From: Roseiarcus sp963820095
GTDB lineage: Bacteria > Pseudomonadota > Alphaproteobacteria > Rhizobiales > Beijerinckiaceae
Direction: 5' to 3'
Length of the DNA: 64,000 bases
NCBI GenBank assembly: GCA_963820095.1
Contig: CAWFZA010000039.1
Coordinates: 120,659-184,658 of the forward strand
The notes below the pieces were generated by a model that saw nothing but the letters and a program-made list of their open reading frames with translations, ran no database searches and was not told where the DNA came from. Shown in pieces: positions 8,699 to 17,165 of the stretch (the first letter of the stretch is position 1; the number at the start of each line of letters is the position of its first letter). Made by a program: the position numbers and the translations under genes.

Positions 8699-8932
8699 CT
8701 ACTTCTTGCCGCCGATGCCAAGACCGCCGAAGCGGGTGTTGAAGCGCGACAATCGCCCGCCGCGATCGACAAGCTGCTGCGATCCGCCGGTCCAGGCCGG
8801 ATGCGTGTTCGGATCAATGTCGAGGTTCAGCGTCGCGCCCTCTTCGCCATACGTCGAGCGGGTCATGAACTCGACGCCATTGGTCATGACGACTTTGATC
8901 ATGTGGTAGTTGGGGTGAATGTCAGACTTCAT
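8699..8932 (-). CDS. rpmE: 50S ribosomal protein L31
   Basis: The start is the ATG read from 8932 (MKSDIHPNYHMIKVVMTNG); an in-frame ATG 18 bases upstream would add residues not found in L31. The 77-residue product has the family's middle stretch LDIDPNTHPAWTGGSQQLVD and the C-terminal RFNTRFGGLGI. It lacks the CxxC zinc-binding cysteines, so it is the zinc-independent (C-minus) form usual in Rhizobiales. It is a structural protein of the large ribosomal subunit at the subunit bridge. A hairpin lies 25 bp upstream of the start and may be part of its leader. Confidence 0.96.
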   Translation of the reverse strand: MKSDIHPNYHMIKVVMTNGVEFMTRSTYGEEGATLNLDIDPNTHPAWTGGSQQLVDRGGRLSRFNTRFGGLGIGGKK

Positions 8933-8956
8933 CGTCCAGATCTCGGGCAAAACGAG

Positions 8957-8987
8957 GAAGAGCCGTCCGGAGGTCCGGCGGCTCTTC
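8957..8987 (-). promoter_or_regulatory. Hairpin in the rpmE leader
   Basis: GAAGAGCCG (8957-8965) and CGGCTCTTC (8979-8987) form a perfect 9-bp stem with a 13-base loop that itself contains CCGG repeats. It lies 25 bases upstream of the rpmE start on the coding strand. Ribosomal-protein leaders often carry autoregulatory structures, but no ligand or binding logic can be read from the sequence. Confidence 0.35.
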
Positions 8988-9202
8988 GAGAGGCGCCCCT
9001 ATAGCGCCCGCCGCCGGCTGACGCAAGAGAGACGACTCCCTCAGCCCGATAACTCTCTCCCGGCAAAGTCCGCCGAAAGACGGGCATCTCCGGGCGCCCT
9101 ATGCGGGGATAGGGCAGGGGAGAGGCCTGGCGCACCCCCGGCCTTGATTTGAGCGAAAAACCGGTCCCTAAAGCGCCCGTACCCCAGGGAGCCGACCGCG
9201 CA

Positions 9203-11008
9203 ATGTCCAACGCCGACTCCGGCATCAAGAGGTCTCGCGGCTCGCTGGGCGCGTTGAAGGCGCTCGCTCCTTACGCCTTCGTCCATCGGACGCGAATTGC
9301 GCTGGCGCTGATTGCGCTCGCCATCGCTTCCGGCGCGACACTCGTCGTGCCGATCGCTGTCCGGCGGATGATCGACTTCGGCTTTTCCGCCGACAACGCC
9401 GGCCTCATTCGGGCTTATTTTCTCGCCATGATCGGCGTCGTCGCGGTGCTCGCGCTCGCCTCCGGCGCGCGATATTACTTAGTCATGACGCTGGGCGAGC
9501 GGGTGGTCGCCGACCTTCGCGCCGATCTGTTCACCCATCTCACCCGGCTCGATCCGAGCTTCTTCGATGCGGAGAAGACCGGCGACATCGCCTCGCGCCT
9601 ATCCGCCGACACGACTCAGCTCAAGGCGACCTTCGGCGCCTCGGCGTCGCTGGCTTTGCGCAACCTGTTCCTGTTCGTCGGCGCGATCGCGATGATGGTG
9701 GTCACAAGCCCTAAACTATCGGCCTTCGTGCTGGCGGCGATTCCCATCATCGTCCTGCCGCTCTACGCCGCCGGGCGCTCGGTGCGCCAGCGCTCGCGCC
9801 GCGCCCAGGACAGGCTCGCGAACGCGACCGCCTTCGCAACCGAAAGCCTGTCGGCCGTTCGCGTCATGCAATCGTTCCTGGCGGAGCGATTCACCGCCGC
9901 CCGCTATCGCGAAGCTGCTTTCGGCGCCTATGAGGCGGCGCGGGCGATGGCCCGAGCGCGCGCTCTCGTCACCGCAGCGGCTCTGTTCCTTGCCTTCGGT
10001 AGCGTCGTCGTCGTGCTTTGGCTCGGCGCGCAGGAAGTGATCGCTCATCGGATGACAGGAGGCGCGCTGTCGCAGTTCGTGCTGTTCGCCGTGTTTGGCG
10101 CGGGCGCGCTTGGTCAATTGTCGGAAGTCTGGAACGAGGTCTCGCAAGCGGCGGGGGCAGCGGGCCGCATCGGCGAGATCATGGCGGTCAAGCCGCGTAT
10201 CGTCGCACCTGCTCAGCCGCTGAAACTCACGAAGCCCGTCCGCGGCGAGCTTGCTTTCGTCGACGTCTCGTTCGCCTATCCTGGGCGTGAGGACGATGCA
10301 GCCTTGCGCGGCGTGAGCTTCCGTGTCGCGCCCGGCGAGACTGTCGCCATCGTCGGCCCGTCAGGCGCCGGCAAGTCGACACTATTCCAGCTGGCGCTCA
10401 GGTTCTACGATCCCTTGAGCGGCGCGGTCACGCTCGATGGGGTCGACATCTCGCGGCTCGATCCCGCCGACCTTCGAGGCGAGGTCGCGCTCGTACCGCA
10501 GGACGCCTTCATCTTCGGCGCCAGCGTCGCCGACAATATCGCCTATGGCGCGGTGGGCGCGACCCGCGACGCAGTCATCGGCGCGGCGAAACAGGCGGCG
10601 GCGGACAGCTTCATCTCTGCTTTGCCGAAGGGCTACGACAGTCTCTTGGGCGAGCGCGGGGTCACACTATCCGGCGGCGAGCGCCAGCGCATCGCCATTG
10701 CCCGCGCCCTCCTGAAAGACGCGCCGTTGCTGCTTCTCGACGAGGCGACCTCGGCGCTCGACGCGGAGAGCGAAACCTTGGTCCAGGGGGCCCTCGAAAC
10801 GCTGATGAACGGCCGCTCCACCCTGGTGATCGCGCACCGGCTGGCGACGATCGTCAACGCCGACCGCATCCTTGTCATTGAAGCGGGTCGTCTGGTCGAG
10901 GAGGGCACGCACGCCACACTTATGGCCGCGAACGGCCTCTACGCGCGGCTGGCGCGCCTTCAGTTTGAGACCGGAGCAGCCGCGCTGACGGCGGAGGCGG
11001 CGCAGTAG
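9203..11008 (+). CDS. ABC exporter, fused permease and ATPase (MsbA/BmrA type)
   Basis: The chosen start is the ATG at 9203 (MSNADSGIKRSRG); a TTG at 9149 would add 18 residues. The 601-residue protein has a type I exporter membrane domain (six hydrophobic spans over about residues 25-310) and a C-terminal nucleotide-binding domain. Visible motifs are Walker A GPSGAGKST, the ABC signature LSGGERQR, Walker B LLLLDEATSALD and the H-loop in VIAHRLATIV. Such half-transporters work as homodimers, exporting lipids, lipid-linked glycans or drugs. It stands alone, convergent with the next minus-strand gene. Substrate cannot be told. Confidence 0.93.
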   Translation: MSNADSGIKRSRGSLGALKALAPYAFVHRTRIALALIALAIASGATLVVPIAVRRMIDFGFSADNAGLIRAYFLAMIGVVAVLALASGARYYLVMTLGERVVADLRADLFTHLTRLDPSFFDAEKTGDIASRLSADTTQLKATFGASASLALRNLFLFVGAIAMMVVTSPKLSAFVLAAIPIIVLPLYAAGRSVRQRSRRAQDRLANATAFATESLSAVRVMQSFLAERFTAARYREAAFGAYEAARAMARARALVTAAALFLAFGSVVVVLWLGAQEVIAHRMTGGALSQFVLFAVFGAGALGQLSEVWNEVSQAAGAAGRIGEIMAVKPRIVAPAQPLKLTKPVRGELAFVDVSFAYPGREDDAALRGVSFRVAPGETVAIVGPSGAGKSTLFQLALRFYDPLSGAVTLDGVDISRLDPADLRGEVALVPQDAFIFGASVADNIAYGAVGATRDAVIGAAKQAAADSFISALPKGYDSLLGERGVTLSGGERQRIAIARALLKDAPLLLLDEATSALDAESETLVQGALETLMNGRSTLVIAHRLATIVNADRILVIEAGRLVEEGTHATLMAANGLYARLARLQFETGAAALTAEAAQ

Positions 11009-11029
11009 GACCGGCGCGCCGCCGCAGGC

Positions 11030-11765
11030 TCACTTTAACAGAACATAAATATTGACCTGCAGCGTCGGATCGTCCGGATCCTTCACGTCGTTCGCATATT
11101 CCTCGATGAAGGTGTCCTGCGCGTCGATCCCCTTGTCATCTAGATACGCTGTGATGGCGTCGTAGGTCGCGTCAATATCGCCATACGCGCCCTGGTGCTC
11201 GAAGCGCATCGCTTTGCCGCTCGGGGTTTGCCCGATCTTCACCGTGTCCGAGAGGCTCGACTTGCCTTCAGGCGCCGCTGAGAGCGGGTATCCCGCGTGA
11301 TATTTGAAACCGGTCTCGTCGGACTCCAGGAAAACGGCGAGCGGCCGGCCCGCGGGCGCGAGATTTGCCTTGTCCATCTCCCGCTTGACAGCGCTCAGCG
11401 AAGCTGAGAATGGCGCTATAGATCTCGTCCTTGTCGGCCTTGCCTTCGACATAGGCGAATGGCCGCGCCGGGAGATCGACGGTTTCGCCCGTTGACCCTT
11501 CGCCTGATTGCGCCGGTCCGCCGGGCGCAGGATTTGTCGCAGAGGGTGCTTCGGCGGGCTTGACGGGGGTTGACGACGGAGCCGATGGCGCCTGAGCAGC
11601 CGGCGGAGTTGCGGGCGCCGCGGCTGCTGGTGCGGGCGATGGAGCGGCAGGCGCCGGAGTCGCGGGCGTGGCTGGCGTCTGTTGGGCAAAGCTGGCGCCA
11701 ACAGCCATAGCGGCCGCTAAAGTGAGAAAACCCGCGATAGCGAAACGGATCAGACCGGATGACAT
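11030..11765 (-). pseudogene. Secreted protein with Pro/Ala linker and GyrI-like effector-binding domain, frameshifted
   Basis: The start read from 11765 gives MSSGLIRFAIAGFLTLAAAM, a clear signal peptide, followed by an Ala/Pro-rich linker of about 65 residues and then TVDLPARPFAYVEGKADKDE. The frame changes at about 11400 and continues as LSAVKREMDKANLAPAGRPL, KAMRFEHQGAYGDIDATYDA and KGIDAQDTFIEEYANDVKDP, a GyrI-like/AraC effector-binding fold. Such domains usually bind small ligands in transcription factors; here the domain is exported, as in several Rhizobiales proteins of unknown role. A single indel restores about 244 residues. It lies 75 bp downstream of gcvPB on the same strand but is not functionally linked to glycine cleavage as far as can be seen. 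Confidence 0.65.
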
Positions 11766-11840
11766 AGCGGCTCAGTCCTTTGGCGCGAGCGGAGCGATCG
11801 TCCTCGTCAGTCTAGAGCCATATCCGCGTCGTAGGGAAGA

Positions 11841-13385
11841 TCAAGCCGTCTGCGGTCTCGTCCAGCGCAGCACCGGCTGCCGGGCGGCGCGCGTCTCGTC
11901 CAGCCGCCGGCGCGGCGTATGGACCGGCGCGGCCAAGAACCGCTCGCGCTTGTCCGACTTCGCGGCGATAGCGAGATCGCGCAACGTCATGATGAACAGG
12001 TCAAGGCTCGCCTTGGATTCTGACTCGGTTGGCTCGATCAGCATCGCCCCGTGCACAATGAGTGGGAAATAGACCGTCATCGGGTGGTAGCCCTCGTCGA
12101 TCATCGCCTTGGCGAAGTCGAGCGTCGTGAGCCCCGTGTCCTTGAGCCACCGGTCGTCGAACAGTGCCTCGTGCATGCACGGCCGGTGGCCGAACGGCGC
12201 GCTCATCACATCGTTAAGGGAAGCACGAATATAGTTGGCCGACAGCACCGCATCCTCCGAAGCCTGCCTCAGCCCGTCGGCGCCATGCGACAGAATGAAA
12301 GCAAGCGCGCGCACGAACATGCCCATCTGCCCCTGGAACGCGCACATGCGCCCGAAGGATTCGCTTCCCTCCGCACGCTCCACCAGCCGAAGCGACTCGC
12401 CCTCGCGCCTAACGAATGGAACCGGCGCGTAGGGGGCAAGACGGGCCGACAGCGCGACCGGGCCTGCGCCGGGACCGCCGCCGCCGTGCGGGGTCGAGAA
12501 CGTCTTGTGCAGGTTGATGTGCATGGCGTCGACGCCGAGATCGCCTGGGCGGGTTTTGCCGACGATCGCATTGAAATTCGCGCCGTCGCAGTAGAAATAC
12601 GCCCCCGCCTCGTGAACGGCATCGGCGATTTCGACGATCTCGCGCTCGAACAATCCGCAGGTGTTGGGATTGGTCAGCATAATCGCCGCGACGTCGGGCG
12701 CGAGCGCGGCCCGCACCGCTTCGGCGCTGACGATCCCGTCCTCGCCCGCCGGTATGGACCGCACCGAGTAGCCGATTAGCGCCGCCGTCGCGGGATTGGT
12801 GCCATGGGCGGAATCGGGAACCAGCACAACCCGCCGGGTCTCTCCCTCGCCTCGCCCCTCGATCGCCGCCTTGATCGACATCATGCCGCACAGCTCGCCG
12901 TGCGCGCCGGCCTTCGGCGGCATCGCAATCGTGTCCATGCCGGTCATGATGAGCAAGGCATTGGACAACGCCTCGATAAGCTCGAGTGCCCCTTGCGCGG
13001 TCGATACCGGCTGCAGCGGATGCACGTCGGCGAATCCGGGCAGGCGCGCCATTTTCTCGTTGAGGCGGGGATTGTGCTTCATCGTGCACGAGCCCAGCGG
13101 ATAAAGTCCCGCATCGATGGAGTAGTTGTTGCGCGACAAACGCACATAATGCCGGATCGCCTCCGGCTCGGTGAGCCCAGGCAATTCAATCACGCCTTGG
13201 CGGGCCTGCGTCCCTAACTTCGACTCAAATGGCGGCGGTCCCTCGATGTCAACGCCGGTCGCGTCAAAGCGCCCGCTCTCGAAGATGAGCGCCTCCTCCA
13301 TGTTGAGCCCGCGGTTGCCGGTAAAGGTTTCCCGGCTCACAGCGGCGGCGGTCTCCGGTCGGGTCGGTCGGCCTTGGACGTTCAT
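11841..13385 (-). CDS. gcvPB: Glycine dehydrogenase (decarboxylating) subunit 2
   Basis: The 514-residue product is the C-terminal half of the split P-protein. The PLP-binding lysine lies in INLHKTFSTPHGGGGPGAG. Other signatures are SRNNYSIDAGLYPLGSCTMK and DSAHGTNPATAAL. With GcvPA it forms the alpha2beta2 P-protein that decarboxylates glycine and transfers the aminomethyl group to lipoylated GcvH. It is the last gene of the gcvT-H-PA-PB operon, 24 bp behind gcvPA, and lies under the riboswitch upstream of gcvT. An internal ATG at residue 29 is a possible shorter start. Confidence 0.97.
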   Translation of the reverse strand: MNVQGRPTRPETAAAVSRETFTGNRGLNMEEALIFESGRFDATGVDIEGPPPFESKLGTQARQGVIELPGLTEPEAIRHYVRLSRNNYSIDAGLYPLGSCTMKHNPRLNEKMARLPGFADVHPLQPVSTAQGALELIEALSNALLIMTGMDTIAMPPKAGAHGELCGMMSIKAAIEGRGEGETRRVVLVPDSAHGTNPATAALIGYSVRSIPAGEDGIVSAEAVRAALAPDVAAIMLTNPNTCGLFEREIVEIADAVHEAGAYFYCDGANFNAIVGKTRPGDLGVDAMHINLHKTFSTPHGGGGPGAGPVALSARLAPYAPVPFVRREGESLRLVERAEGSESFGRMCAFQGQMGMFVRALAFILSHGADGLRQASEDAVLSANYIRASLNDVMSAPFGHRPCMHEALFDDRWLKDTGLTTLDFAKAMIDEGYHPMTVYFPLIVHGAMLIEPTESESKASLDLFIMTLRDLAIAAKSDKRERFLAAPVHTPRRRLDETRAARQPVLRWTRPQTA

Positions 13386-13409
13386 CGGGAGGCGCTCTCT
13401 CTTAGGGCT

Positions 13410-14753
13410 TCACTGCAAGCATTGAGCAAGCGCCTGGGCGTAGGCGGCGCGGTCGCCGTCAGTATTGGTTTCTGTGCTGGCGACGATGATGCAATCATCG
13501 AGCCCGGCCTCCGGCAGAAGCCGCGAAATCGGCAATCCGCCGATCACTCCGCGCTTCGCCAGCGCTTCGATCAGTTCGGCGGCGGGCCGGGGCGTGCGAA
13601 GAACGAATTCGTTGAAGAAATGCGTATTGATGACCTCAACCGATGGAATCGCCGAGAGCCGCTCGGCGAGCGCAACTGCATTGGCGTGATTGACTTTCGC
13701 CAGACGCTCCAGCCCGACACCGCCGAGCAAAGTCAGGTGGATCGAGAAAGCGAGGGCGCACAGGCCGGAGTTGGTGCAGATGTTGCTCGTCGCCTTCTCG
13801 CGCCGGATGTGCTGCTCGCGAGTAGAGAGTGTGAGCACGAAGCTTCGCCGTCCTTCGGCATCCACCGTCTCGCCGGCAAGACGACCCGGCATCTGGCGCA
13901 CATTTTTGGCCCGCGTCGCGAAGAGGCCAACGTAAGGGCCGCCGAAGTTGAGCGCGTTGCCGATCCCCTGGCCTTCGCCGACGGCGATATCGGCGTTCAT
14001 TTCACCAGGCGAGCGCACCGCGGCGAGGGCGACCGGATCGGTGAAGACCGCAATCAACAGGGCGCCATGCGCATGCGCGGCTTCGGCGATTGGCGTAAGG
14101 TCGCGCGGATTGCCGAAGAAGTCGGGCGACTGAACGATCACGCAGCTCGTCTCGGCGTCGATCGCCGCGGCTACGTCCTCACTCGCCTTCAGGTCCGGGG
14201 CTAAGCGGACGATCCTGTCGCCCGCCATATGCGCCAACGTCGCACAAACGTCGGCGTATTGCGGATGCAGCCCGCCGGAAATCACCGATTGGTTGCGACG
14301 CGTCAAGCGGTGAGCCATCAGCATCGCCTCGCCGCACGCGGTCGACCCGTCATACATCGAGGCGTTGGCGACCTCCATGCCCGTAAGCGCCGCCACCTGG
14401 GTCTGGAACTCGAACAGGACTTGCAACGTCCCTTGCGCGATTTCAGGCTGATAGGGCGTGTAGCTGGTGAGAAACTCGGAACGCTGAATCAGATGATCGA
14501 CGGTCGCGGGGATGTGCCGCCGATAGGCCCCGGAGCCGAGAAAAAACGGAACCGATCCGGCGGCGACGCTGCGGCCCGCGATGGCCGACATCGCACGCTC
14601 AACCGCCAGCTCGCTCTTCGCCAGCGGCATGTCGAGAAGGCCTTGGATCCGCTTTTGAGCGGGAATGTCGGCGAACAGCGCGTCGATGTCCTGCGCGCCA
14701 ATGCGCGTCAGCATCGCTTCGCGTTCGCTGGCGTCGAGCGGCAGGTAGCGCAT
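13410..14753 (-). CDS. gcvPA: Glycine dehydrogenase (decarboxylating) subunit 1
   Basis: The 447-residue product is the N-terminal-half P-protein subunit. Typical stretches are MRYLPLDASEREAMLTRIGA, FLGSGAYRRHIPATVDHLIQ, SEFLTSYTPYQPEIAQGTLQ and QTQVAALTGMEVANASMYDG. It works with GcvPB in the glycine cleavage complex, feeding methylene-tetrahydrofolate and NADH pools. The start is four bases after the gcvH stop, so the two are probably translationally coupled. The frame is intact throughout. Confidence 0.97.
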   Translation of the reverse strand: MRYLPLDASEREAMLTRIGAQDIDALFADIPAQKRIQGLLDMPLAKSELAVERAMSAIAGRSVAAGSVPFFLGSGAYRRHIPATVDHLIQRSEFLTSYTPYQPEIAQGTLQVLFEFQTQVAALTGMEVANASMYDGSTACGEAMLMAHRLTRRNQSVISGGLHPQYADVCATLAHMAGDRIVRLAPDLKASEDVAAAIDAETSCVIVQSPDFFGNPRDLTPIAEAAHAHGALLIAVFTDPVALAAVRSPGEMNADIAVGEGQGIGNALNFGGPYVGLFATRAKNVRQMPGRLAGETVDAEGRRSFVLTLSTREQHIRREKATSNICTNSGLCALAFSIHLTLLGGVGLERLAKVNHANAVALAERLSAIPSVEVINTHFFNEFVLRTPRPAAELIEALAKRGVIGGLPISRLLPEAGLDDCIIVASTETNTDGDRAAYAQALAQCLQ

Positions 14754-14757
14754 GGGG

Positions 14758-15139
14758 TCAGCCCAAAGCCTTGACGAATTCGACGTAAGCGCTTTCGTCC
14801 ATCAAGCCGCTCAATTCATTCGGGTCGGCGAGCTTGATGCGAAACAACCAGCCCCGCCCGAGCGCGTCCTCGTTAACGAGGCCGGGCGTCGAACTCGACC
14901 TCGGAATTAACGGCGACAACCTCGCCCGAAGCCGGTGCGAAAACATCGCTCGCCGCCTTGACGCTTTCGACGACGGCGGCCGGATCGCCCTGCTTAAGCT
15001 TCCTACCGATCGCCGGCGTCTCGGCAAACACGACGTCGCCGAGCTGCTGCTGCGCATGGTCGCTGATGCCGACCACAGCCTCAGCGCCCTCGACGCGCAG
15101 GTATTCGTGGTCCTTGGTGTAGAGAATGTGCGCCACCAT
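14758..15139 (-). pseudogene. gcvH: Glycine cleavage H protein, one-base frame disruption
   Basis: The start read from 15139 gives MVAHILYTKDHEYLRVEGAE; the lipoylated lysine is residue 61 in ESVKAASDVFAPASGEV. The frame then runs into a stop after EVEFDARPR, while the expected continuation LVNEDALGRGWLFRIKLADP to the end VEFVKALG lies in the next frame. Removing one C from the CCC run at about 14883-14887 (coding strand GCCCGG) restores a normal H protein of about 125 residues. GcvH carries the aminomethyl group between P and T proteins. Since the neighbouring operon genes are intact and H is indispensable to the complex, a homopolymer sequencing error is the likeliest cause. Confidence 0.9.
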
Positions 15140-15151
15140 GCGTCTCCTCGG

Positions 15152-16282
15152 TCAACCGCGATAATAGGCGTGGGGATGAAAAGGCAGCGCGACAACACGC
15201 GCGCTCAAGGGTTTGCCGCGCACCATGAGATTGAGCGGCGTCCCGACCGCAGCGTGGGCGCGCGCGACAGTGCCCATCGCGATCGGCCCATTGACGCTTG
15301 GTCCAAACCCGCCGGACGTCACCGCGCCGCTCGGGACCCCGTCGGCGGACAGGATTTCCGTCCCTTCGCGCGCCGGCGCACGGCCGTCCGGCTTTAAGCC
15401 CACGCGCTGACGCGTCGGCCCCTCCGCCAGCGCCGCCTGAATCCGCTTGGCGCCGGGAAAGCCGCCCTCGATGCGCCGGCGCTTTTGAATGGACCAATTG
15501 AGCCCGGCTTCGATCGGGTCCACCGTGTCGTCGAGCTCGTGCCCGTAAAGGCAGAGGCCAGCCTCGAGCCTCAGCGAATCGCGCGCGCCGAGGCCGATCG
15601 GCGCAACGTCCGGCTGGCTCAAAAGCAGGCGCGCAAACCTTTCCGCCTCGCTAGAAGCAAGCGAGATCTCATATCCGTCCTCGCCCGTGTAGCCCGAGCG
15701 TGAGACGAAGGTCTCGAAGCCCGCGATCCGCGCCGGCCGCGCGCTCATGAAGGCCATGGTCTCGAGCCCTTCTCCGGGAGCGAGACGCGCCAAACTCGCG
15801 GCCGCCAGAGGGCCTTGAAGCGCGATCAGCGCCGCCTCGGGAAGCGGGTTCAGCTGAATCCCCGAGGGCAATTGCTCGTGCAAGAGGGCGAAGTCGACCT
15901 CCTTGCGCGAGGCGTTGACCACGAGCCTCAACGCTCCTTCCCCGCCCGGCGGGCGGGTGACCATGAGGTCGTCGACGATTCCGCCGCTTTCGTTGAGCAA
16001 TTGGCTATAGCGCTGACGGCCTGGCGCGAGGTTGAGAAAGTCCGCGGGACAGAGCGATTCGAGAAAGGCCGCGACGGCGGCATGGTCGGCGCCCTCGATC
16101 AGGGCCTGGCCCATATGCGAGACGTCAAACAGCCCGGCGGCCCTGCGCGTGTGAAGGTGTTCTGCGAGCACGCCAGCCGTGTAGTTGATGGGCATGTCAT
16201 AGCCCGCGAACGGCGCCATGCGGGCGCCAAGCTCGATGTGCAGGGCGTGGAGCGGCGTCTTCAAGTTCGTGGCTTCGGTCAT
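15152..16282 (-). CDS. gcvT: Aminomethyltransferase (glycine cleavage T protein)
   Basis: The start read from 16282 (MTEATNLKTPLHALHIELGA) is chosen because the frame upstream of it runs into the riboswitch. The product has 376 residues. Signatures include MAPFAGYDMPINYTAGVLAE, LFDVSHMGQ, SRSGYTGEDGYEISL and LRLEAGLCLYGHELDDTVDP. GcvT transfers the one-carbon unit from aminomethyl-GcvH to tetrahydrofolate, releasing ammonia. It is the first gene of the gcvT-gcvH-gcvPA-gcvPB operon; GcvH starts 12 bp after its stop. Its leader carries a tandem glycine riboswitch. Confidence 0.96.
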   Translation of the reverse strand: MTEATNLKTPLHALHIELGARMAPFAGYDMPINYTAGVLAEHLHTRRAAGLFDVSHMGQALIEGADHAAVAAFLESLCPADFLNLAPGRQRYSQLLNESGGIVDDLMVTRPPGGEGALRLVVNASRKEVDFALLHEQLPSGIQLNPLPEAALIALQGPLAAASLARLAPGEGLETMAFMSARPARIAGFETFVSRSGYTGEDGYEISLASSEAERFARLLLSQPDVAPIGLGARDSLRLEAGLCLYGHELDDTVDPIEAGLNWSIQKRRRIEGGFPGAKRIQAALAEGPTRQRVGLKPDGRAPAREGTEILSADGVPSGAVTSGGFGPSVNGPIAMGTVARAHAAVGTPLNLMVRGKPLSARVVALPFHPHAYYRG

Positions 16283-16320
16283 GGGCTCAGCCGCAGTGGA
16301 CAAGGGTCCGCCCAGTCGCC

Positions 16321-16340
16321 ACGCCGCAGCATTGCGGCGT
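16321..16340 (-). promoter_or_regulatory. Hairpin between glycine riboswitch and gcvT (possible expression platform)
   Basis: ACGCCGCAGCATTGCGGCGT is a perfect 8-bp stem with a four-base loop, directly behind the second aptamer and 39 bases before gcvT. On the coding strand no U-run follows, so it is not a standard intrinsic terminator. It may control elongation in another way or take part in access to the ribosome site. Confidence 0.5.
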
Positions 16341-16347
16341 AGCGCTC

Positions 16348-16538
16348 GCAGACGCCCCCTCTGTCCCATGACCTGAGAGATTTCCCGCTTTTTACGCGGT
16401 TACCCCATCGGTGGGCGCACGCCTGACCGGCGAGCGCCGCTTTCCAGAGCGTCATCACTTGCGCGGTCCTGAATGCCTGAGCGTTTCCGGGGCGGTTGCG
16501 CCTTCGGCGCCGGCTAGGAGAGCCGGACTCTTCCGCGA
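16348..16538 (-). promoter_or_regulatory. Tandem glycine riboswitch upstream of gcvT
   Basis: On the minus strand the leader shows two glycine aptamers in series. Aptamer 1 has CGCCGAAGGCGCAACCGCC, AACGCTCAGGCA and GACGCTCTGGAAAGC. Aptamer 2 has CACCGATGGGGTAACCGCG, AATCTCTCAGGTCATGG and GACAGAGGGGG. These are the conserved core elements of the gcvT-type glycine riboswitch (Rfam RF00504 family). In known cases glycine binding turns on the cleavage operon so that excess glycine is degraded. Boundaries are approximate, set from the outermost recognisable paired segments. Confidence 0.92.
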
Positions 16539-16707
16539 AGTGTCTTCGACTGACGCCTGTGAGCTAGCCCGATGCGCGTCAAGTTGTCAACGCGGGACCC
16601 GGTTGGCCTGGCGGCGCCGTTCCGCGCCGAAAGGGCCGAATGTCTCGGCCGAGCGGCATTGTGGTTCCTCGCGAACTCAATGGCTCTAGCTGTGATCTTT
16701 CAGGAGG

Positions 16708-16899
16708 TTGTCCATTCGGTTTGAGCCGCGAACGCTGATGTCGCCAAACCTCAGGGATTCGCGGAGAAGCCGAATGGATGCGCACAAGAATGTGTCGCTT
16801 GCGCCGAAAGGTCGAGAGGCGATGGCGCGCAGGGTGACCGGCCTGTCGAAGGCGTCGGCGGCGCGGGAGTTTCGCACCACGCCCAAGAACTCGCCATAG
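16708..16899 (+). pseudogene. IS481-family transposase, N-terminal scrap
   Basis: The peptide starting at the ATG 16774 (MDAHKNVSLAPKGREAMARR) matches the typical IS481 opening of the form MNVHKNARLTPxGRExMVRR, followed by a degraded HTH segment (SKASAAREFRTTPKNSP) where the frame ends at 16899. The sequence at 16708 (TGTCCATTCGGTTTGAGCCG) could be the left terminal repeat. The remaining transposase, including the DDE core, is absent. It is inactive and marks an old insertion beside the glycine operon leader. Confidence 0.55.
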
Positions 16900-16954
16900 T
16901 CCGCGGACTCAACCAGAGCGGGAATTTCCTACAAATAAAAGCCAGCAAACGAGC

Positions 16955-17013
16955 CTAAACGGTAGTAAACGCGCTTAAACGGCAGTAAAAAGGCTGACGT
17001 TTACTGCCGTTTA
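16955..17013. repeat. Iteron-like AAACGGYAGTAAA repeats, two direct and one inverted
   Basis: TAAACGGTAGTAAA (16956-16969) and TAAACGGCAGTAAA (16976-16989) are direct copies 20 bp apart, and TTTACTGCCGTTTA (17000-17013) is an exact inverted copy of the second, with a 10-bp spacer. A 20-bp period is close to two helical turns, as expected for cooperative protein binding. The arrangement is like phage or plasmid operator/iteron sites; no gene for a cognate protein is visible next to it. Confidence 0.6.
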
Positions 17014-17058
17014 TTTCTCCGAATCTAGCCTTTTCAAGGAGTTGCGAGCGGAGGAAAT

Positions 17059-17165
17059 AAAAAAAGCCGCCTTTCGCCTCGTCTCGCGCATCGGGTTGTG
17101 GGACCCCCATTGCAAACAGCCACGGCTTCTCGTCTCCCGCCCGTTGCCGGCAAGCGGGAACGTAG
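17059..17165 (-). ncRNA. Candidate structured RNA (phage C4-antisense-like), unconfirmed
   Basis: Read on the minus strand, the segment runs from a hairpin around CCCGCTTGCCGGCAACGGG, through TTTGCAATGGGGGTCCCACA and GACGAGGCGAAAGGCGGC, into a seven-base T-run at 17065-17059. The translated frames here are composition-poor and unlike normal genes, and the order GGGGGTCCCACAACCC, then GAGGCGAAAGGCGGC plus T-run reminds me of the C4 antisense RNA of P1/P4-like phages. I cannot compute the fold. If correct, together with the iteron-like repeats it would mark a prophage or satellite control region. Confidence 0.25.
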
